Assembly (NCBI RefSeq): GCF_001766235.1 | Contig: NZ_CP015164.1 | Coordinates: 1,597,501-1,661,500, forward strand | Length of the DNA: 64,000 nucleotides | Reading direction: 5' to 3' | Source of the DNA: Acetobacter ascendens | GTDB taxonomy: Bacteria; Pseudomonadota; Alphaproteobacteria; Acetobacterales; Acetobacteraceae | Shown here: piece by piece, positions 44,082-53,786 of the stretch | Layout of the letters: each line of letters begins with the position of its first letter | Position numbering within the stretch: position 1 is the stretch's first letter | Made by a program: the position numbers and the translations under genes | Notes under the pieces: model-generated | Seen by the model: the letters and a program-made list of their open reading frames with translations, nothing else | Database searches by the model: none | What the model was told of the DNA's origin: nothing

Positions 44082-44171
44082 AATTTTATACTCCTTGAAA
44101 AACCCGAACGCGCCCTCTTAGGGGCGCGAACCGGAATATTCCATGGCCTGCTAATGCAGGCATTCATGCAG

Positions 44172-44204
44172 GAAAAAACAGCCCGGCATGATAACCGGGC
44201 TGTT
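44172..44204 (-). terminator. Intrinsic terminator or attenuator between rpsB and tsf
   Basis: On the minus strand AACAGCCCGG (44204-44195) pairs with CCGGGCTGTT (44186-44177) with an 8-base loop, then TTTTCC. It is 12 bp after the rpsB stop. Readthrough could set the ratio of S2 to EF-Ts. Confidence 0.75.
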
Positions 44205-44215
44205 TGTGTATTCCG

Positions 44216-45022
44216 TTAGCTTGCAGCCGGTGCTGGAGCTTCTGCTGCAGGGGCAGCAGCTGCCGGAGCAGCTTCGAGAGCAGGCTCAACAGGCAGTTCT
44301 TCAGCAGCGCCGATATCTTCACCGGAAGCGCCCAGTTCTGCGGAAATACCATCCAGAACAGCGGAAGAAACCAGATCACAATACAGGCCGATGGCGCGGA
44401 TGGCATCATCGTTACCTGGGATCGGGAATGTTACGCCACGCGGATCGGAGTTACTATCCAGAATAGCTACAACCGGGATACCCAGCTTGTTGGCTTCTTC
44501 AATAGCCAGCTTTTCCTTGTTGGTGTCGATCACGAACAGGATGTCTGGCAGACCACCCATTTCCTTGATCCCGCCCAAGGAACGTTCCAGCTTGTCGCGC
44601 TGGCGGGTCATGTCCAGAATTTCTTTCTTGGTCAGACCGGCTGTTGCACCGTCCAGCGTTTCTTCAATACCACGCAGGCGCTTGATGGAACCCTGAATGG
44701 TCTTCCAGTTTGTCAGCATACCGCCAAGCCAGCGGTGGTTGACGTAGTACTGACCGCAGCGACGCGCAGCTTCTGCAATCGGATCCTGTGCAGCACGCTT
44801 GGTGCCAACAAACAGAACGCGGCCACCACCTGCAACAGTGTTGCGGATAGCCTGCAGAGCGCGATCAAGCAGGCCAACGGTCTGCTGCAGATCAATGATA
44901 TGAACCTGGTTGCGCACACCGAACAGGTACGGCGCCATGCGCGGGTTCCAGCGACGGGTGTGGTGACCAAAGTGAACACCAGCTTCCAGAAGCTGACGAA
45001 GGGTAAACTCAGGCATCGCCAT
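44216..45022 (-). CDS. rpsB: 30S ribosomal protein S2
   Basis: S2 is a 30S surface protein needed to bind S1. The 268-residue protein has the family N-terminus ([22 protein letters not shown]) and [18 protein letters not shown] and PDILFVID. The C-terminus carries an extra tail of about 30 residues rich in Ala, Pro and Glu, beyond the length of E. coli S2. tsf follows. Confidence 0.97.
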   Translation of the reverse strand: MAMPEFTLRQLLEAGVHFGHHTRRWNPRMAPYLFGVRNQVHIIDLQQTVGLLDRALQAIRNTVAGGGRVLFVGTKRAAQDPIAEAARRCGQYYVNHRWLGGMLTNWKTIQGSIKRLRGIEETLDGATAGLTKKEILDMTRQRDKLERSLGGIKEMGGLPDILFVIDTNKEKLAIEEANKLGIPVVAILDSNSDPRGVTFPIPGNDDAIRAIGLYCDLVSSAVLDGISAELGASGEDIGAAEELPVEPALEAAPAAAAPAAEAPAPAAS

Positions 45023-45141
45023 AAGCGTATTCCTACCTTTCTGGTTATTCCTCCGCGAGGGGTTACCCTGCCAGACAGACAGAGCACCAGATGGTGTTTT
45101 CCTCGCGTGTGTTATGCTCCCGGCCTTGACCGAGCGCGGCT

Positions 45142-45170
45142 CTTATGGCCGTTTTTTTGCGCCCGGACAA
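45142..45170 (-). promoter_or_regulatory. Candidate rpsB promoter
   Basis: On the minus strand TTGTCC (45170-45165) and CATAAG (45147-45142) are 17 bp apart, about 120 bp before the rpsB start, leaving a long leader. The match is moderate. Confidence 0.35.
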
Positions 45171-45187
45171 GATAAAAAACGCTTTTT

Positions 45188-46315
45188 TCAGGCTGCGTCT
45201 TCGGACTTGGAGGCTGTTTCCACCGGATGTGCGTATTTGTTGGGCACACCACTCCGCGCCAGCAGAGCACGAAGTGACTTTACAACAGGGAACACTTCAA
45301 CGTTGTGATCTCCGCCCAGTTCACGCCATGCGTTCTGTTCCATTTCCACAATTTCGCGGTCTTCTTCAAAGATGCGGTGTGTGAAAATACCCAGTGCAGG
45401 CCATGCCAGATTAAGCAGGAAGTTCCATTTGGGCTTTTTAACAGAAAGCAGACCAAATGCCTGTGTAACCTGCTGCGTTTCACCCAGCGGCACATAGGAT
45501 GTCCACAAATCCATAATCAGATCACCATCCTTATCGTGGATCTGCAGAGTCTGATACGGATAGGTGGTGCGGATGGACACAACTTCCTCAACCGGCTGTT
45601 CCCGGTCTTCGTAGTCATGGTGCTTGCCAAAAATCAGGGCTTCAGCCAGCGGCTGATTGCCACCTTTACGGGCAAAGCTGTAGCGTGCTTCTAGGAAATC
45701 ATCACCTTTATCCTGCCCCAGAAAACGGGCTGTGATGGAACCCATCTGCCGCCGGTGCAGGAACTGATGGTTCATGTCCATCAGGTTTTCATGCATGAAG
45801 GTATAGTGGCATTTCAGGCGCGGGCTGAACATGCGGGTTTTGTATTCTGGGTTCCCTACCTGCGCCACATCTGGCACGGGCACTTTATCTGCCAAAGCCG
45901 GATCACCGGGGAAGATAAAGATCAGCCCGCTTTTTTCACGGCAGGGGTAAGACTTAACCGGGCGGCCCACCCCTTCTTTGTTCAGGTAAGGCACGGTCAC
46001 GCACTTGCCCGCCCGATCAAATGCCCAACCATGGTAGCAGCATTTTACGCAGCCTTTATCATCCACAACGCCCTTGCTCAGAGGCACCTGCCGGTGTGCG
46101 CAACGGTCTTCCAACGCATAGACGGACCCATATTCGGGGCGAATAAGTGCAATGGGGTGCCCGGCGTAACGCGCGGCAAATGTTTTGCCGGGGCGCACCT
46201 TGTGCGACCACGCCACAGGGTACCAGAAATTAGGATCGCAATCGATCTGCCGAAGATCGTAATGCGGCGTATTAGAACCGTCCGCCTGTTTGCCCTTGGC
46301 CTCTTCCACCAGCAT
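45188..46315 (-). CDS. Rieske non-heme iron oxygenase, alpha-subunit type
   Basis: A 375-residue oxygenase of the aromatic ring-hydroxylating class. The Rieske 2Fe-2S ligands are Cys72-x-His74 and Cys92-x2-His95 (CAHRQVPL; CCYHGW). The mononuclear iron region is ENLMDMNHQFLH, with Asp180, His183 and His187. The C-terminal part (THRIFEEDREIVEMEQ) may hold the third carboxylate ligand. Such enzymes need a reductase, and none is next to it. The substrate is unknown; aromatic acids or isoprenoid/sterol-like lipids are both possible. AAAGGGTGA precedes the ATG. It lies 165 bp upstream of rpsB. Confidence 0.85.
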   Translation of the reverse strand: MLVEEAKGKQADGSNTPHYDLRQIDCDPNFWYPVAWSHKVRPGKTFAARYAGHPIALIRPEYGSVYALEDRCAHRQVPLSKGVVDDKGCVKCCYHGWAFDRAGKCVTVPYLNKEGVGRPVKSYPCREKSGLIFIFPGDPALADKVPVPDVAQVGNPEYKTRMFSPRLKCHYTFMHENLMDMNHQFLHRRQMGSITARFLGQDKGDDFLEARYSFARKGGNQPLAEALIFGKHHDYEDREQPVEEVVSIRTTYPYQTLQIHDKDGDLIMDLWTSYVPLGETQQVTQAFGLLSVKKPKWNFLLNLAWPALGIFTHRIFEEDREIVEMEQNAWRELGGDHNVEVFPVVKSLRALLARSGVPNKYAHPVETASKSEDAA

Positions 46316-46624
46316 GACGTCACCCTTTCAGAATCCAACAAGGCCGATGCAGCAGGAACAACATCACCTTAAAAACATGCCTATGCCCATGCGCCCCACA
46401 GATCCGCATAACGGAACCGCCAGGGCAAGCATGGGCGGGGATGACGCCTTCAAGATATTGAAGCTGCTTTTTGCTCAGCCCTGCCGCGCCATCACATGGA
46501 TGGGAAGGCTAGCCGATTTTACACGCTACGCCCAGATGCAAACAGCCAACCAAGCTGTGCGCTAGCCGCAACGGTCCTATCCTGCCAAGCCACATGCTTA
46601 ACAGGATAACCACTCTTCATTGCA
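46316..46624. other. Intergenic region with one possible small gene
   Basis: About 310 bp between the Rieske gene start and the end of the His/Pro-rich protein gene. It contains the small plus-strand frame at 46347-46565 listed separately and the presumed Rieske promoter. Otherwise I see nothing definite in it. Confidence 0.5.
46347..46565 (+). CDS. Possible small protein (72 residues)
   Basis: A short frame with AAGG six bases before the ATG. It encodes a Met- and Pro-rich start (MPMPMRPT) and then a part that looks like a folded helix pair (DAFKILKLLFAQPCRAITWMG). No family is recognised and length alone does not prove it. It is divergent from the Rieske gene. Confidence 0.35.
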   Translation: MQQEQHHLKNMPMPMRPTDPHNGTARASMGGDDAFKILKLLFAQPCRAITWMGRLADFTRYAQMQTANQAVR

Positions 46625-47020
46625 TTATTGTGGGGCGTGATTTTCCAGAAGATGCGTAGAAGACGGCTGGTTGTCGCCAGGGGTTGTTTCACTTGGGCTT
46701 TCCATAACCCCAGACTTCTTGCCATGCTGATTATGGTGAGGATGATATTCCTTAACCGGATGCGCCGGATGCTTGTCATCATTAGAAGGGGGTTGGGTGC
46801 CGGGCTGTTCATCTACCGTGCGTGGATTGCTCCATAGTTTTTTGGATGGATCAACATGTTCGCCATTCGGCCCCTCTGCTGCTTTTGAGGGAGGCTGCCC
46901 CTGCTGGGCCGCCGCTCCTGCCGCTGTAGGGGGTGTGCCGCTATTATCCTGCGCCATGACTAATGCTGGCACCACGCTTAAAGACGCACCAAGCAGCATA
47001 GAAGTTAAAATTTTCTGCAT
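46625..47020 (-). CDS. Secreted His/Pro-rich protein
   Basis: A 131-residue protein with a signal peptide (KILTSMLLGASLSVVPALVMA, cut likely at VMA-QD). The mature part is low in hydrophobic residues and rich in Pro, Gln, Ser and His (for example KHPAHPVKEYHPHHNQHGKK), which could bind metal. It is probably disordered and periplasmic. The start at 47020 has AAAGGAATG upstream. No family is recognised. Confidence 0.65.
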   Translation of the reverse strand: MQKILTSMLLGASLSVVPALVMAQDNSGTPPTAAGAAAQQGQPPSKAAEGPNGEHVDPSKKLWSNPRTVDEQPGTQPPSNDDKHPAHPVKEYHPHHNQHGKKSGVMESPSETTPGDNQPSSTHLLENHAPQ

Positions 47021-47091
47021 GGGACATTCCTTTGTCATAAAATGAAGTATCCCGTTTTCCAACGCCAGCACTTTGGAAGGGTTGCAAATTT

Positions 47092-47892
47092 TTATTTTTC
47101 CAGAATTTCCCTTATTTTCCCATAAGATTCCGGATGATGTGCGATCGGTTTTCCATCTAAATGCGTGACAGTGCGCAAAGAAAGACTGTTTGTTAAATAT
47201 ACACCCTGTGCTCTTATAATATCTTCGTAAGAAACAGATCTCTCTTGCACCACTCCTGCATCTAGTAGCAACCTGCGGGCAATACCCGGCAAAGCACCTT
47301 CTGCAACAGGAGGCGTTATTAATCCCTCCTCTGTTTGCACAACAATATTGCTAATGGTGCTTTCCGCTACGCGCCCTTGCATATTCAGCAAAAGAGCATC
47401 GTCGCAACCTTTTCGATCTGCTTCCTGCCTTGCCACAATGCCGGACAAGTAACTAAGCGATTTAATACGCGAAAGTGGGGAAAGCTCATCCCGCCGGATC
47501 AGCTCACTGATGCACACACAAATAGCCTGCTCCCTAAAAGCACCCGCCGCACCTGTTATAAAAACCGTTGGCTTGCAATGTTCTGGCGGCAGCAAACTGC
47601 GTGGCGCTACCCCGCGCATTACAGTTAACCGGGCAGAGCCATTCTCAAAACCCGCATGCGCCAAAAACTCCCAGATCGCCTGCAAAGTGTGTTCTTGCTC
47701 TGGAACAGGCATAGCCAGAACTTGCGCACCATCACAAAGACGCTGATAATGCCTTGGAAAATGTAGAACTGCGCTGTTTTTTATACGCAGAGTTTCAAAC
47801 AATCCGTCTCCCAATGTTACACCACGATCCAAAGGGCTGATAGAGGCATGTTCTGCTGGGTATATTTTTCCGTTTAACCAGATCACACTCAT
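47092..47892 (-). CDS. pabC: Aminodeoxychorismate lyase, class IV aminotransferase fold
   Basis: PabC releases pyruvate from aminodeoxychorismate to give 4-aminobenzoate for folate. The 266-residue fold type IV PLP protein has WLNGKIYP, SPLDRGVTLGDGLFETLRI, the PLP-lysine region IKSLSYLSG and AESTISNIVVQ. The call as PabC rather than a branched-chain or D-amino-acid aminotransferase rests on its ATGA overlap with pabB. Its role is therefore well supported by context. Confidence 0.85.
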   Translation of the reverse strand: MSVIWLNGKIYPAEHASISPLDRGVTLGDGLFETLRIKNSAVLHFPRHYQRLCDGAQVLAMPVPEQEHTLQAIWEFLAHAGFENGSARLTVMRGVAPRSLLPPEHCKPTVFITGAAGAFREQAICVCISELIRRDELSPLSRIKSLSYLSGIVARQEADRKGCDDALLLNMQGRVAESTISNIVVQTEEGLITPPVAEGALPGIARRLLLDAGVVQERSVSYEDIIRAQGVYLTNSLSLRTVTHLDGKPIAHHPESYGKIREILEK

Positions 47893-49274
47893 GCCTGCCC
47901 CCAGAACTTCTGAAACGGCGCAAACTTCAGGCACATTTCTTCGTACTCTTTTTCTGGGTCAGATAGAATGGTCACACCACCGCCAACGCCAATACTCAGG
48001 TAATTTTTGGAACGCTCCAGACTGCGGATAATGACTGAGCTGTCCATACTGCTATCGGCCCCAATCCGGAACACGGTGCCACAATACGCACCCCTGGCCG
48101 AGGCTTCCAGTTCATCTATAATCTGCATGGCCCGATATTTGGGTGCTCCAGTTACAGACCCCGGGGGCAACGTGACTTTCAAAAGATCAAAAACATCTTT
48201 ATCAGGCAACAATTTTCCACAGACTTCTGAAACCAGATGATGCACATGCGGAAACTGCTCCACCACCAATAGGTCTGGCACACACACGCTACCTATTTGC
48301 GCCATGCGCCCAATATCATGACGCATCAGATCAACTATCATCAGGTTTTCGGCACGTTCTTTTTCATCATGTAGAAGTGTTTTATGCCAAAAAGCATCTT
48401 CTTCTGGCGTTTGCCCACGTGGTGCCGTGCCCTTGATAGGCCGTGATGAGACACAACCATTGGCATCCACTTTTAAAAACCTTTCCGGGGAAGAAGACAA
48501 CAGCGCAAAATCTGGCCCGCATGACAAATATGCGCCAAACGGCGCTGGTATTTGCTGCCGCAACGCACGATAAACCTCTGCGCTCAGCACACTTGCATCC
48601 ACTTCTGCTGTGTGCCGACATGTTATATTCGCCTGAAAAATATCTCCTGCAGCAATATAGTCCCGCGTTTGTGTAACGTTTTGACAATAAGCCTGACGGC
48701 TTTGCTCTGCCACAAACTGCGTGCTTGTATGTATCTTATATGGTGGAACATGCTCAGGAAGCATATTCCACGCCCTTACCGACTGCGCTACATTTACATT
48801 GTCTGCAAAGAATTTTGAAATTCCTGCAAGAAACACACGCTTTTCAAAGCGGTCCCAAATAAAGGCATGATCATACACACCCGCTGTCAGTATGGGCGTA
48901 TGCTGATCTTTATGCCGAGATAAAACGCCTTCCAGCATCATTCCCATTTGATAACTGGCAAACCCAACAAGACCACCCCAGAATGGAATGTCTTGCAGGC
49001 GCGTACCATCTGTCTCTTCTTTTAATTCATTATAAAAAATACGTAGAGTTTCAAAAACATCGCAAACCGAAATTATCGGTTTATTTATGCCATCAACCTC
49101 TATTCCATGAGGCCAAGCCACCACTGTATGGCATGGTTTATGGCAAAAAATCTGCCACCGGCTCCGATTGTCTATCTTGCCGCCACTATCCAGAAAAGCA
49201 CACCACGGCTGCTGGCCCCATACTGATAAAACAGCATCAGGGTCCTTCCATGATAATTCCTTTATCTGAACCAA
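47889..49274 (-). CDS. pabB: Aminodeoxychorismate synthase component I
   Basis: PabB converts chorismate with ammonia to aminodeoxychorismate. The 461-residue chorismate-binding protein has the PIKGT motif, whose Lys marks PabB against PIAGT in anthranilate synthase. Other motifs are AGDIFQANITCR, FALLSSSPERFL, ENLMIVDLMRHD and PPGSVTGAPK. The start is a TTG at 49274, 2 bp after the dnaE stop. No ATG is close. The amidotransferase partner (PabA) is not in the window. Confidence 0.9.
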   Translation of the reverse strand: MVQIKELSWKDPDAVLSVWGQQPWCAFLDSGGKIDNRSRWQIFCHKPCHTVVAWPHGIEVDGINKPIISVCDVFETLRIFYNELKEETDGTRLQDIPFWGGLVGFASYQMGMMLEGVLSRHKDQHTPILTAGVYDHAFIWDRFEKRVFLAGISKFFADNVNVAQSVRAWNMLPEHVPPYKIHTSTQFVAEQSRQAYCQNVTQTRDYIAAGDIFQANITCRHTAEVDASVLSAEVYRALRQQIPAPFGAYLSCGPDFALLSSSPERFLKVDANGCVSSRPIKGTAPRGQTPEEDAFWHKTLLHDEKERAENLMIVDLMRHDIGRMAQIGSVCVPDLLVVEQFPHVHHLVSEVCGKLLPDKDVFDLLKVTLPPGSVTGAPKYRAMQIIDELEASARGAYCGTVFRIGADSSMDSSVIIRSLERSKNYLSIGVGGGVTILSDPEKEYEEMCLKFAPFQKFWGQA

Positions 49275-49276
49275 TG

Positions 49277-52200
49277 TCAGACCTGTTCCACCCGTGAAAC
49301 GCCAGAAAGCGTGCGCAGCCTTTGCCCCAATACAGGCGTAACTTTATAGCGCCCACGCAGCCGCACCTCTACATCACAACTATCAGCCACACCCGGCAAC
49401 AGAACAATCCGCCCTGCCCCACCCTTTTGTGGTTCCAGAATAGCTTGCAAATCAGGCAAGGCATCTGGCTTTTCCAGCCACACCCGCATTTCGCTTTGCC
49501 CCTGCGCCGCAGCCGCTTCCAAATCCACAATATCTGTAGCGGTAAGCCGCAGAGCCTCCCCTTCCAGCTTTAAATCGGCTGTTACAAGTATAGCTGTGCC
49601 TGCCACCAGAATATCGCGCACTCGCGTCAACACTTCCGAAAAAACGGTTACCTCGCAGCCGCCAGAAGCATCGGAAAGGCGTACCCATGCCATTTTATTA
49701 CCTGTGCGTGTGGGGCGCTCTTTTTTATCCACCACACAGCCTGCAATTTTAACACGGCCACCACCCAGTTCCGCCGCTGTTAGCAACTGAGATGTGCGTG
49801 TAACACCCAGACGCCGCAGCACAGAACCATAAGCATCCAGCGGGTGGGCTGTCATATGGAAACCAATAGCTTCGGCCTCCATCGCCAGACGTTCAAATTC
49901 TGGCCAATCATGGCCTTCCACCAACCGTAGGGGTTCGACTTCACCCGGCCCGCCAAACAATCCAATCTGGCCAGAAGCAGCCTCCTGCGCCTGGCTATGG
50001 GCCCGCCGCAAGATCACATCCGCAGACCTGAAAACACGCGCCCGGTTTTTATCAATACATTCAAATGCACCGGCTTTTGCCAGATTTTCCAACTGCATCC
50101 GGTTAATGTGCTTAGGGTCAATACGGATTGCAAAATCCACCAAATTTTTAAAGGGTTTTTCGCCCCTTGCCTCTACCAGAGCTTCCATTGCGCCATAGCC
50201 AACCTTTTTAATGGCAGCCAGCGCATAACGGATTGCATATGTTCCATCCGGCTGTTGTTCCACCGAGAAATCAGCTTCTGATTTATTGATATTTGGCGGC
50301 AGAACAGCAATGTGCATGCGCTCTGCTTCCTGACGCAAAGCGGCAAGCTTTTCCGTACGTTCCCGCGCCAGAGACATACAGGCAGCCAGAAAGGCCACCG
50401 GGTGGTTGGCCTTCATCCATGCTGTTTGGTAAGACACAAAAGCATAAGCCGCCGCATGGGATTTATTAAAACCATAGTCTGCAAACTTGGCCATGAGGTC
50501 AAACACCTCAACGGCTTTATCACGGTCAATCCCGCGTTTGGTTGCACCTTCTGTAAAGATTTCGCGCTGATGATCCATTTCCGAACGGATCTTTTTACCC
50601 ATGGCACGGCGTAGCAAATCTGCGCCGCCTAGGCTGTAGCCAGCCATTTTCTGGGCAATCTGCATAACCTGTTCCTGATAGACCATGATGCCATAGGTCT
50701 CTTCAAGAATATCGCGAATTTCCTCGTGCGGGGGTTCCCATGCTTCACCGTGTTTTCTGCGGCAATAATCGGGAATGTTGGCCATTGGGCCGGGGCGATA
50801 TAGCGCCACAGCCGCAATCAGATCTTCTATTCGGGTTGGGCGCATCTGTTTGAGAACATCGCGCATGCCTGCGCCTTCAAACTGAAACACGCCAGCGGTA
50901 TCACCACGCCCCAGCATTTCATACGTTTTGGGGTCATCCAGCGGAATGTGGCTCAGATCTACATCTTTGCCCATTCGGCGGATGAAATCGACACCCCTTT
51001 TGAGAATCGTAAGTGTTGTTAAGCCAAGAAAGTCGAACTTAACAAGGCCCGCCTGCTCAACAAACTTCATGTTATACTGGGTAACCAGCGTATCACTTTT
51101 AGGGTCTCGGTACAGCGGCACAAGCTGCACAAGTGGCCTATCCCCAATAACCACACCCGCCGCATGTGTACTGGCATGACGGAAAAGCCCTTCTAGCTGC
51201 TGGGCAATTTCCAGCAACCTACGCAGGGCCTCATCATTATCTCGCATGTCCTGCAGCTTAGGCTCACCCGCGATAGCTTCCTTCAGCGTAACCGGCTTGG
51301 CAGGGTTATTGGGAATAAGCTCTGCCACACGGTTAACCATACCGTAGGGCAGCCCCAGCACACGCCCAACATCGCGTACAGCGGCACGAGCTTGCAGCTT
51401 ACCGAAGGTAATAATCTGCGCAACGCGATCTGCCCCATATTCACGCCGCACATAAGCAATCACTTCGTCTCGCCGGTCCTGACAGAAATCGATATCAAAG
51501 TCAGGCATGGAAACACGTTCTGGGTTTAGAAAACGTTCGAACAGCAGATTAAACGGAATAGGGTCAATATCCGTAATGGTGAGCGCCCATGCCGCCAAGG
51601 AGCCCGCACCAGAACCACGGCCCGGCCCAACCGGTATGCCATGCGCCTTAGCCCACTGGATAAAGTCTGCCACGATCATAAAGTAACCGGGGAACCCCAT
51701 CTTGGAGATAATATCCAGCTCGAAACGTAAACGTTCCTTGTATTTTTCTACCGTTTCTGCATCCAGATCCATGCCGGACATGCGGTGTTCCAACCCTTCC
51801 CACGCCATGGCGCGCAGGGTTTCATCTTCTGTCGCGCCTTCTCTTACTTTGGGGCAGACAGGCAATAGCGGCTTGCGGGTTTCTACCTTAATGGCGCAGC
51901 GGCGTGCAATTTCCAGCGTGTTGTCACACGCATCTGGTAGATCGGCAAAAAGTGCGCGCATCATTTCCGGCGGCTTAAACCAATGCTCCGGCGTAACGCG
52001 AAAGCGATCTTTTTCCGCCATGGTGCGCCCTTGGGCAATGCACAACAGAGCATCCTGTGCTTCGTGCATTTCTGGCGTAGGAAAAAAGCACTCATTGGTG
52101 GCTACCAATGGCAAGCCGAACCGATCTGCCAATGTGAGCACGCCCGGTTCCACGGCTTTTTCAATAGCCAGGCCATGACGGTGCAGTTCTACAATAAGTC

Positions 52201-52696
52201 TGTCACCAAATGCCTCGTGCACACGGGCCAGCCATTTTTCGGCATCTTCCGTTTGCCCTTCTGCCAGCATCTGGAACAGTGGCCCGCGTGAGCCCCCTGT
52301 CAGCAGCAGCAGACCCTCTGCTTTTTCACATAGTAGGTCTAAAGAAACAAAAGGATCTGCCGGATCTGAGGTCTGGAATCCGGCGGAAGAAAGAAACTGG
52401 AGATTGGCCAACCCCGCTTCGTTCTGTGCCAGAAGCACGACTGGTTCGGCCGGGGAACCGGGTTTATCATTACGCGCCGGCAGGCCGATCTGGCTGCCAA
52501 TAATAGGCTGAATCCCGCTTTTTGTACAATACTGAGAAAATTCCAACGCCCCGAACAGATTACCAGAATCTGCAATACCTACGGCAGGCATATGCATTTC
52601 CTTCGCCAACCCCACAATATCGGGCACACGAATGGCCCCCTGGCTAAGCGAATAGGCAGAATGAACACGAAGATGGACAAAATCAGCGTAAGACAT
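49277..52696 (-). CDS. dnaE: DNA polymerase III subunit alpha
   Basis: The replicative polymerase subunit. The 1,139-residue protein has the N-terminal PHP domain (VHLRVHSAYSLSQGAI), the polymerase core with GPGRGSGAGSL and the catalytic acidic motif MPDFDIDFC, the tandem HhH and OB-fold regions (VKIAGCVVDKKERPTRTG), and a C-terminal tau-binding part. It heads a run with pabB and pabC and is divergent from panC. Confidence 0.97.
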   Translation of the reverse strand: MSYADFVHLRVHSAYSLSQGAIRVPDIVGLAKEMHMPAVGIADSGNLFGALEFSQYCTKSGIQPIIGSQIGLPARNDKPGSPAEPVVLLAQNEAGLANLQFLSSAGFQTSDPADPFVSLDLLCEKAEGLLLLTGGSRGPLFQMLAEGQTEDAEKWLARVHEAFGDRLIVELHRHGLAIEKAVEPGVLTLADRFGLPLVATNECFFPTPEMHEAQDALLCIAQGRTMAEKDRFRVTPEHWFKPPEMMRALFADLPDACDNTLEIARRCAIKVETRKPLLPVCPKVREGATEDETLRAMAWEGLEHRMSGMDLDAETVEKYKERLRFELDIISKMGFPGYFMIVADFIQWAKAHGIPVGPGRGSGAGSLAAWALTITDIDPIPFNLLFERFLNPERVSMPDFDIDFCQDRRDEVIAYVRREYGADRVAQIITFGKLQARAAVRDVGRVLGLPYGMVNRVAELIPNNPAKPVTLKEAIAGEPKLQDMRDNDEALRRLLEIAQQLEGLFRHASTHAAGVVIGDRPLVQLVPLYRDPKSDTLVTQYNMKFVEQAGLVKFDFLGLTTLTILKRGVDFIRRMGKDVDLSHIPLDDPKTYEMLGRGDTAGVFQFEGAGMRDVLKQMRPTRIEDLIAAVALYRPGPMANIPDYCRRKHGEAWEPPHEEIRDILEETYGIMVYQEQVMQIAQKMAGYSLGGADLLRRAMGKKIRSEMDHQREIFTEGATKRGIDRDKAVEVFDLMAKFADYGFNKSHAAAYAFVSYQTAWMKANHPVAFLAACMSLARERTEKLAALRQEAERMHIAVLPPNINKSEADFSVEQQPDGTYAIRYALAAIKKVGYGAMEALVEARGEKPFKNLVDFAIRIDPKHINRMQLENLAKAGAFECIDKNRARVFRSADVILRRAHSQAQEAASGQIGLFGGPGEVEPLRLVEGHDWPEFERLAMEAEAIGFHMTAHPLDAYGSVLRRLGVTRTSQLLTAAELGGGRVKIAGCVVDKKERPTRTGNKMAWVRLSDASGGCEVTVFSEVLTRVRDILVAGTAILVTADLKLEGEALRLTATDIVDLEAAAAQGQSEMRVWLEKPDALPDLQAILEPQKGGAGRIVLLPGVADSCDVEVRLRGRYKVTPVLGQRLRTLSGVSRVEQV

Positions 52697-52897
52697 GCGC
52701 CTTTATAGCACAGACTTAGGTCTTTTCACTCTGCCTAAAATTCTGTTTTAGCTTATCTCGGTATGCGCAAAAATCTACCAACCCAAAGCACTTCGCGCCG
52801 CTTCTGGCAGTGTAACAGATTCAGCGATACATTGTTGTTCTATAAAGCATGGAACATCTATTCCGGCTGACTAAATGACTGGCGTTCAGGATTCATC

Positions 52898-53737
52898 ATG
52901 CAGATTATAAAAACCAAGGCAGAACTGGCAGCATTAAGCTCCAGTTGGCAGAAAGAAGGCCAGACTATTGGCTTTGTGCCCACTATGGGCGCACTTCATG
53001 CAGGCCATCTCTCACTGATAAATGCGCTAGACGGCAAAGCTTCTCGTCGGATTGTGTCCATTTTTGTAAATCCCATCCAGTTCAACAACACCAGTGATTT
53101 CCAGCATTACCCGCGCGGGCTGGAAGATGATGCCACCCTGTTGCACAATACCGGCAAAGTGGACGTGCTTTACGCGCCAGATGAAAGCCAGATGTATACG
53201 CCCGGATTTGCAACCCGCATAAGTGTTTCCGGTCTGGACAGCATGTTGTGCGGAGAGGACAGGCCCGGCCATTTTGATGGCGTTGCCACGGTGGTAACCA
53301 AGCTGTTTTTACAAACGCGCGCCAATATCGCAGCTTTTGGTGAAAAAGATTACCAGCAGCTCTGCCTTATCAAACGCATGGTGCAGGATCTGGATTTATC
53401 AGTAAATATTCTGCCCGTGCCGACCTTGCGGGAAGCAGACGGGCTTGCTCTTTCATCCCGCAACCGCAGGCTTACGCCTGAACAACGCCAACAAGCCGCA
53501 CTTCTACCCCAAGCCCTAAAAGCATGCCTTGCAGCCATACAAAACGGCACAAGCGTAGAAAGCAGCTTGGTGACATGCCGTGAAGCATTGAAGAAAGCGG
53601 GCTTTCACGTTCATTATCTGGAACTCCGCCATGCGGAAAACCTGGCACCTGCACCTATTGCTGGCAAAGATACACGTTTGTTTGTGGCTGCCAGCCTAGG
53701 GGATATCCGGCTTATTGATAATATGCCGTTTGCCTAA
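52898..53737 (+). CDS. panC: Pantothenate synthetase
   Basis: PanC condenses pantoate and beta-alanine with ATP, leading to coenzyme A. The 279-residue protein has the HIGH-type GALHAGHLSLI, SIFVNPIQFN, FGEKDYQQL and the LALSSRNRRL motif. CAGGA precedes the ATG. A RidA-family gene starts 50 bp after it. Confidence 0.96.
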   Translation: MQIIKTKAELAALSSSWQKEGQTIGFVPTMGALHAGHLSLINALDGKASRRIVSIFVNPIQFNNTSDFQHYPRGLEDDATLLHNTGKVDVLYAPDESQMYTPGFATRISVSGLDSMLCGEDRPGHFDGVATVVTKLFLQTRANIAAFGEKDYQQLCLIKRMVQDLDLSVNILPVPTLREADGLALSSRNRRLTPEQRQQAALLPQALKACLAAIQNGTSVESSLVTCREALKKAGFHVHYLELRHAENLAPAPIAGKDTRLFVAASLGDIRLIDNMPFA

Positions 53738-53786
53738 CTCTTGCTTTCCAGAAAACGCTATTCACAACAGCAAAGAACCTAAAATC

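Noticed and set aside
43068-44219. 383-residue plus-strand frame
   Set aside because: It is fully antisense to tsf and the end of recO. Its sequence has no family features and reflects codon bias of the real genes.
44204-45175. 323-residue plus-strand frame
   Set aside because: It is antisense to rpsB, which is certain.
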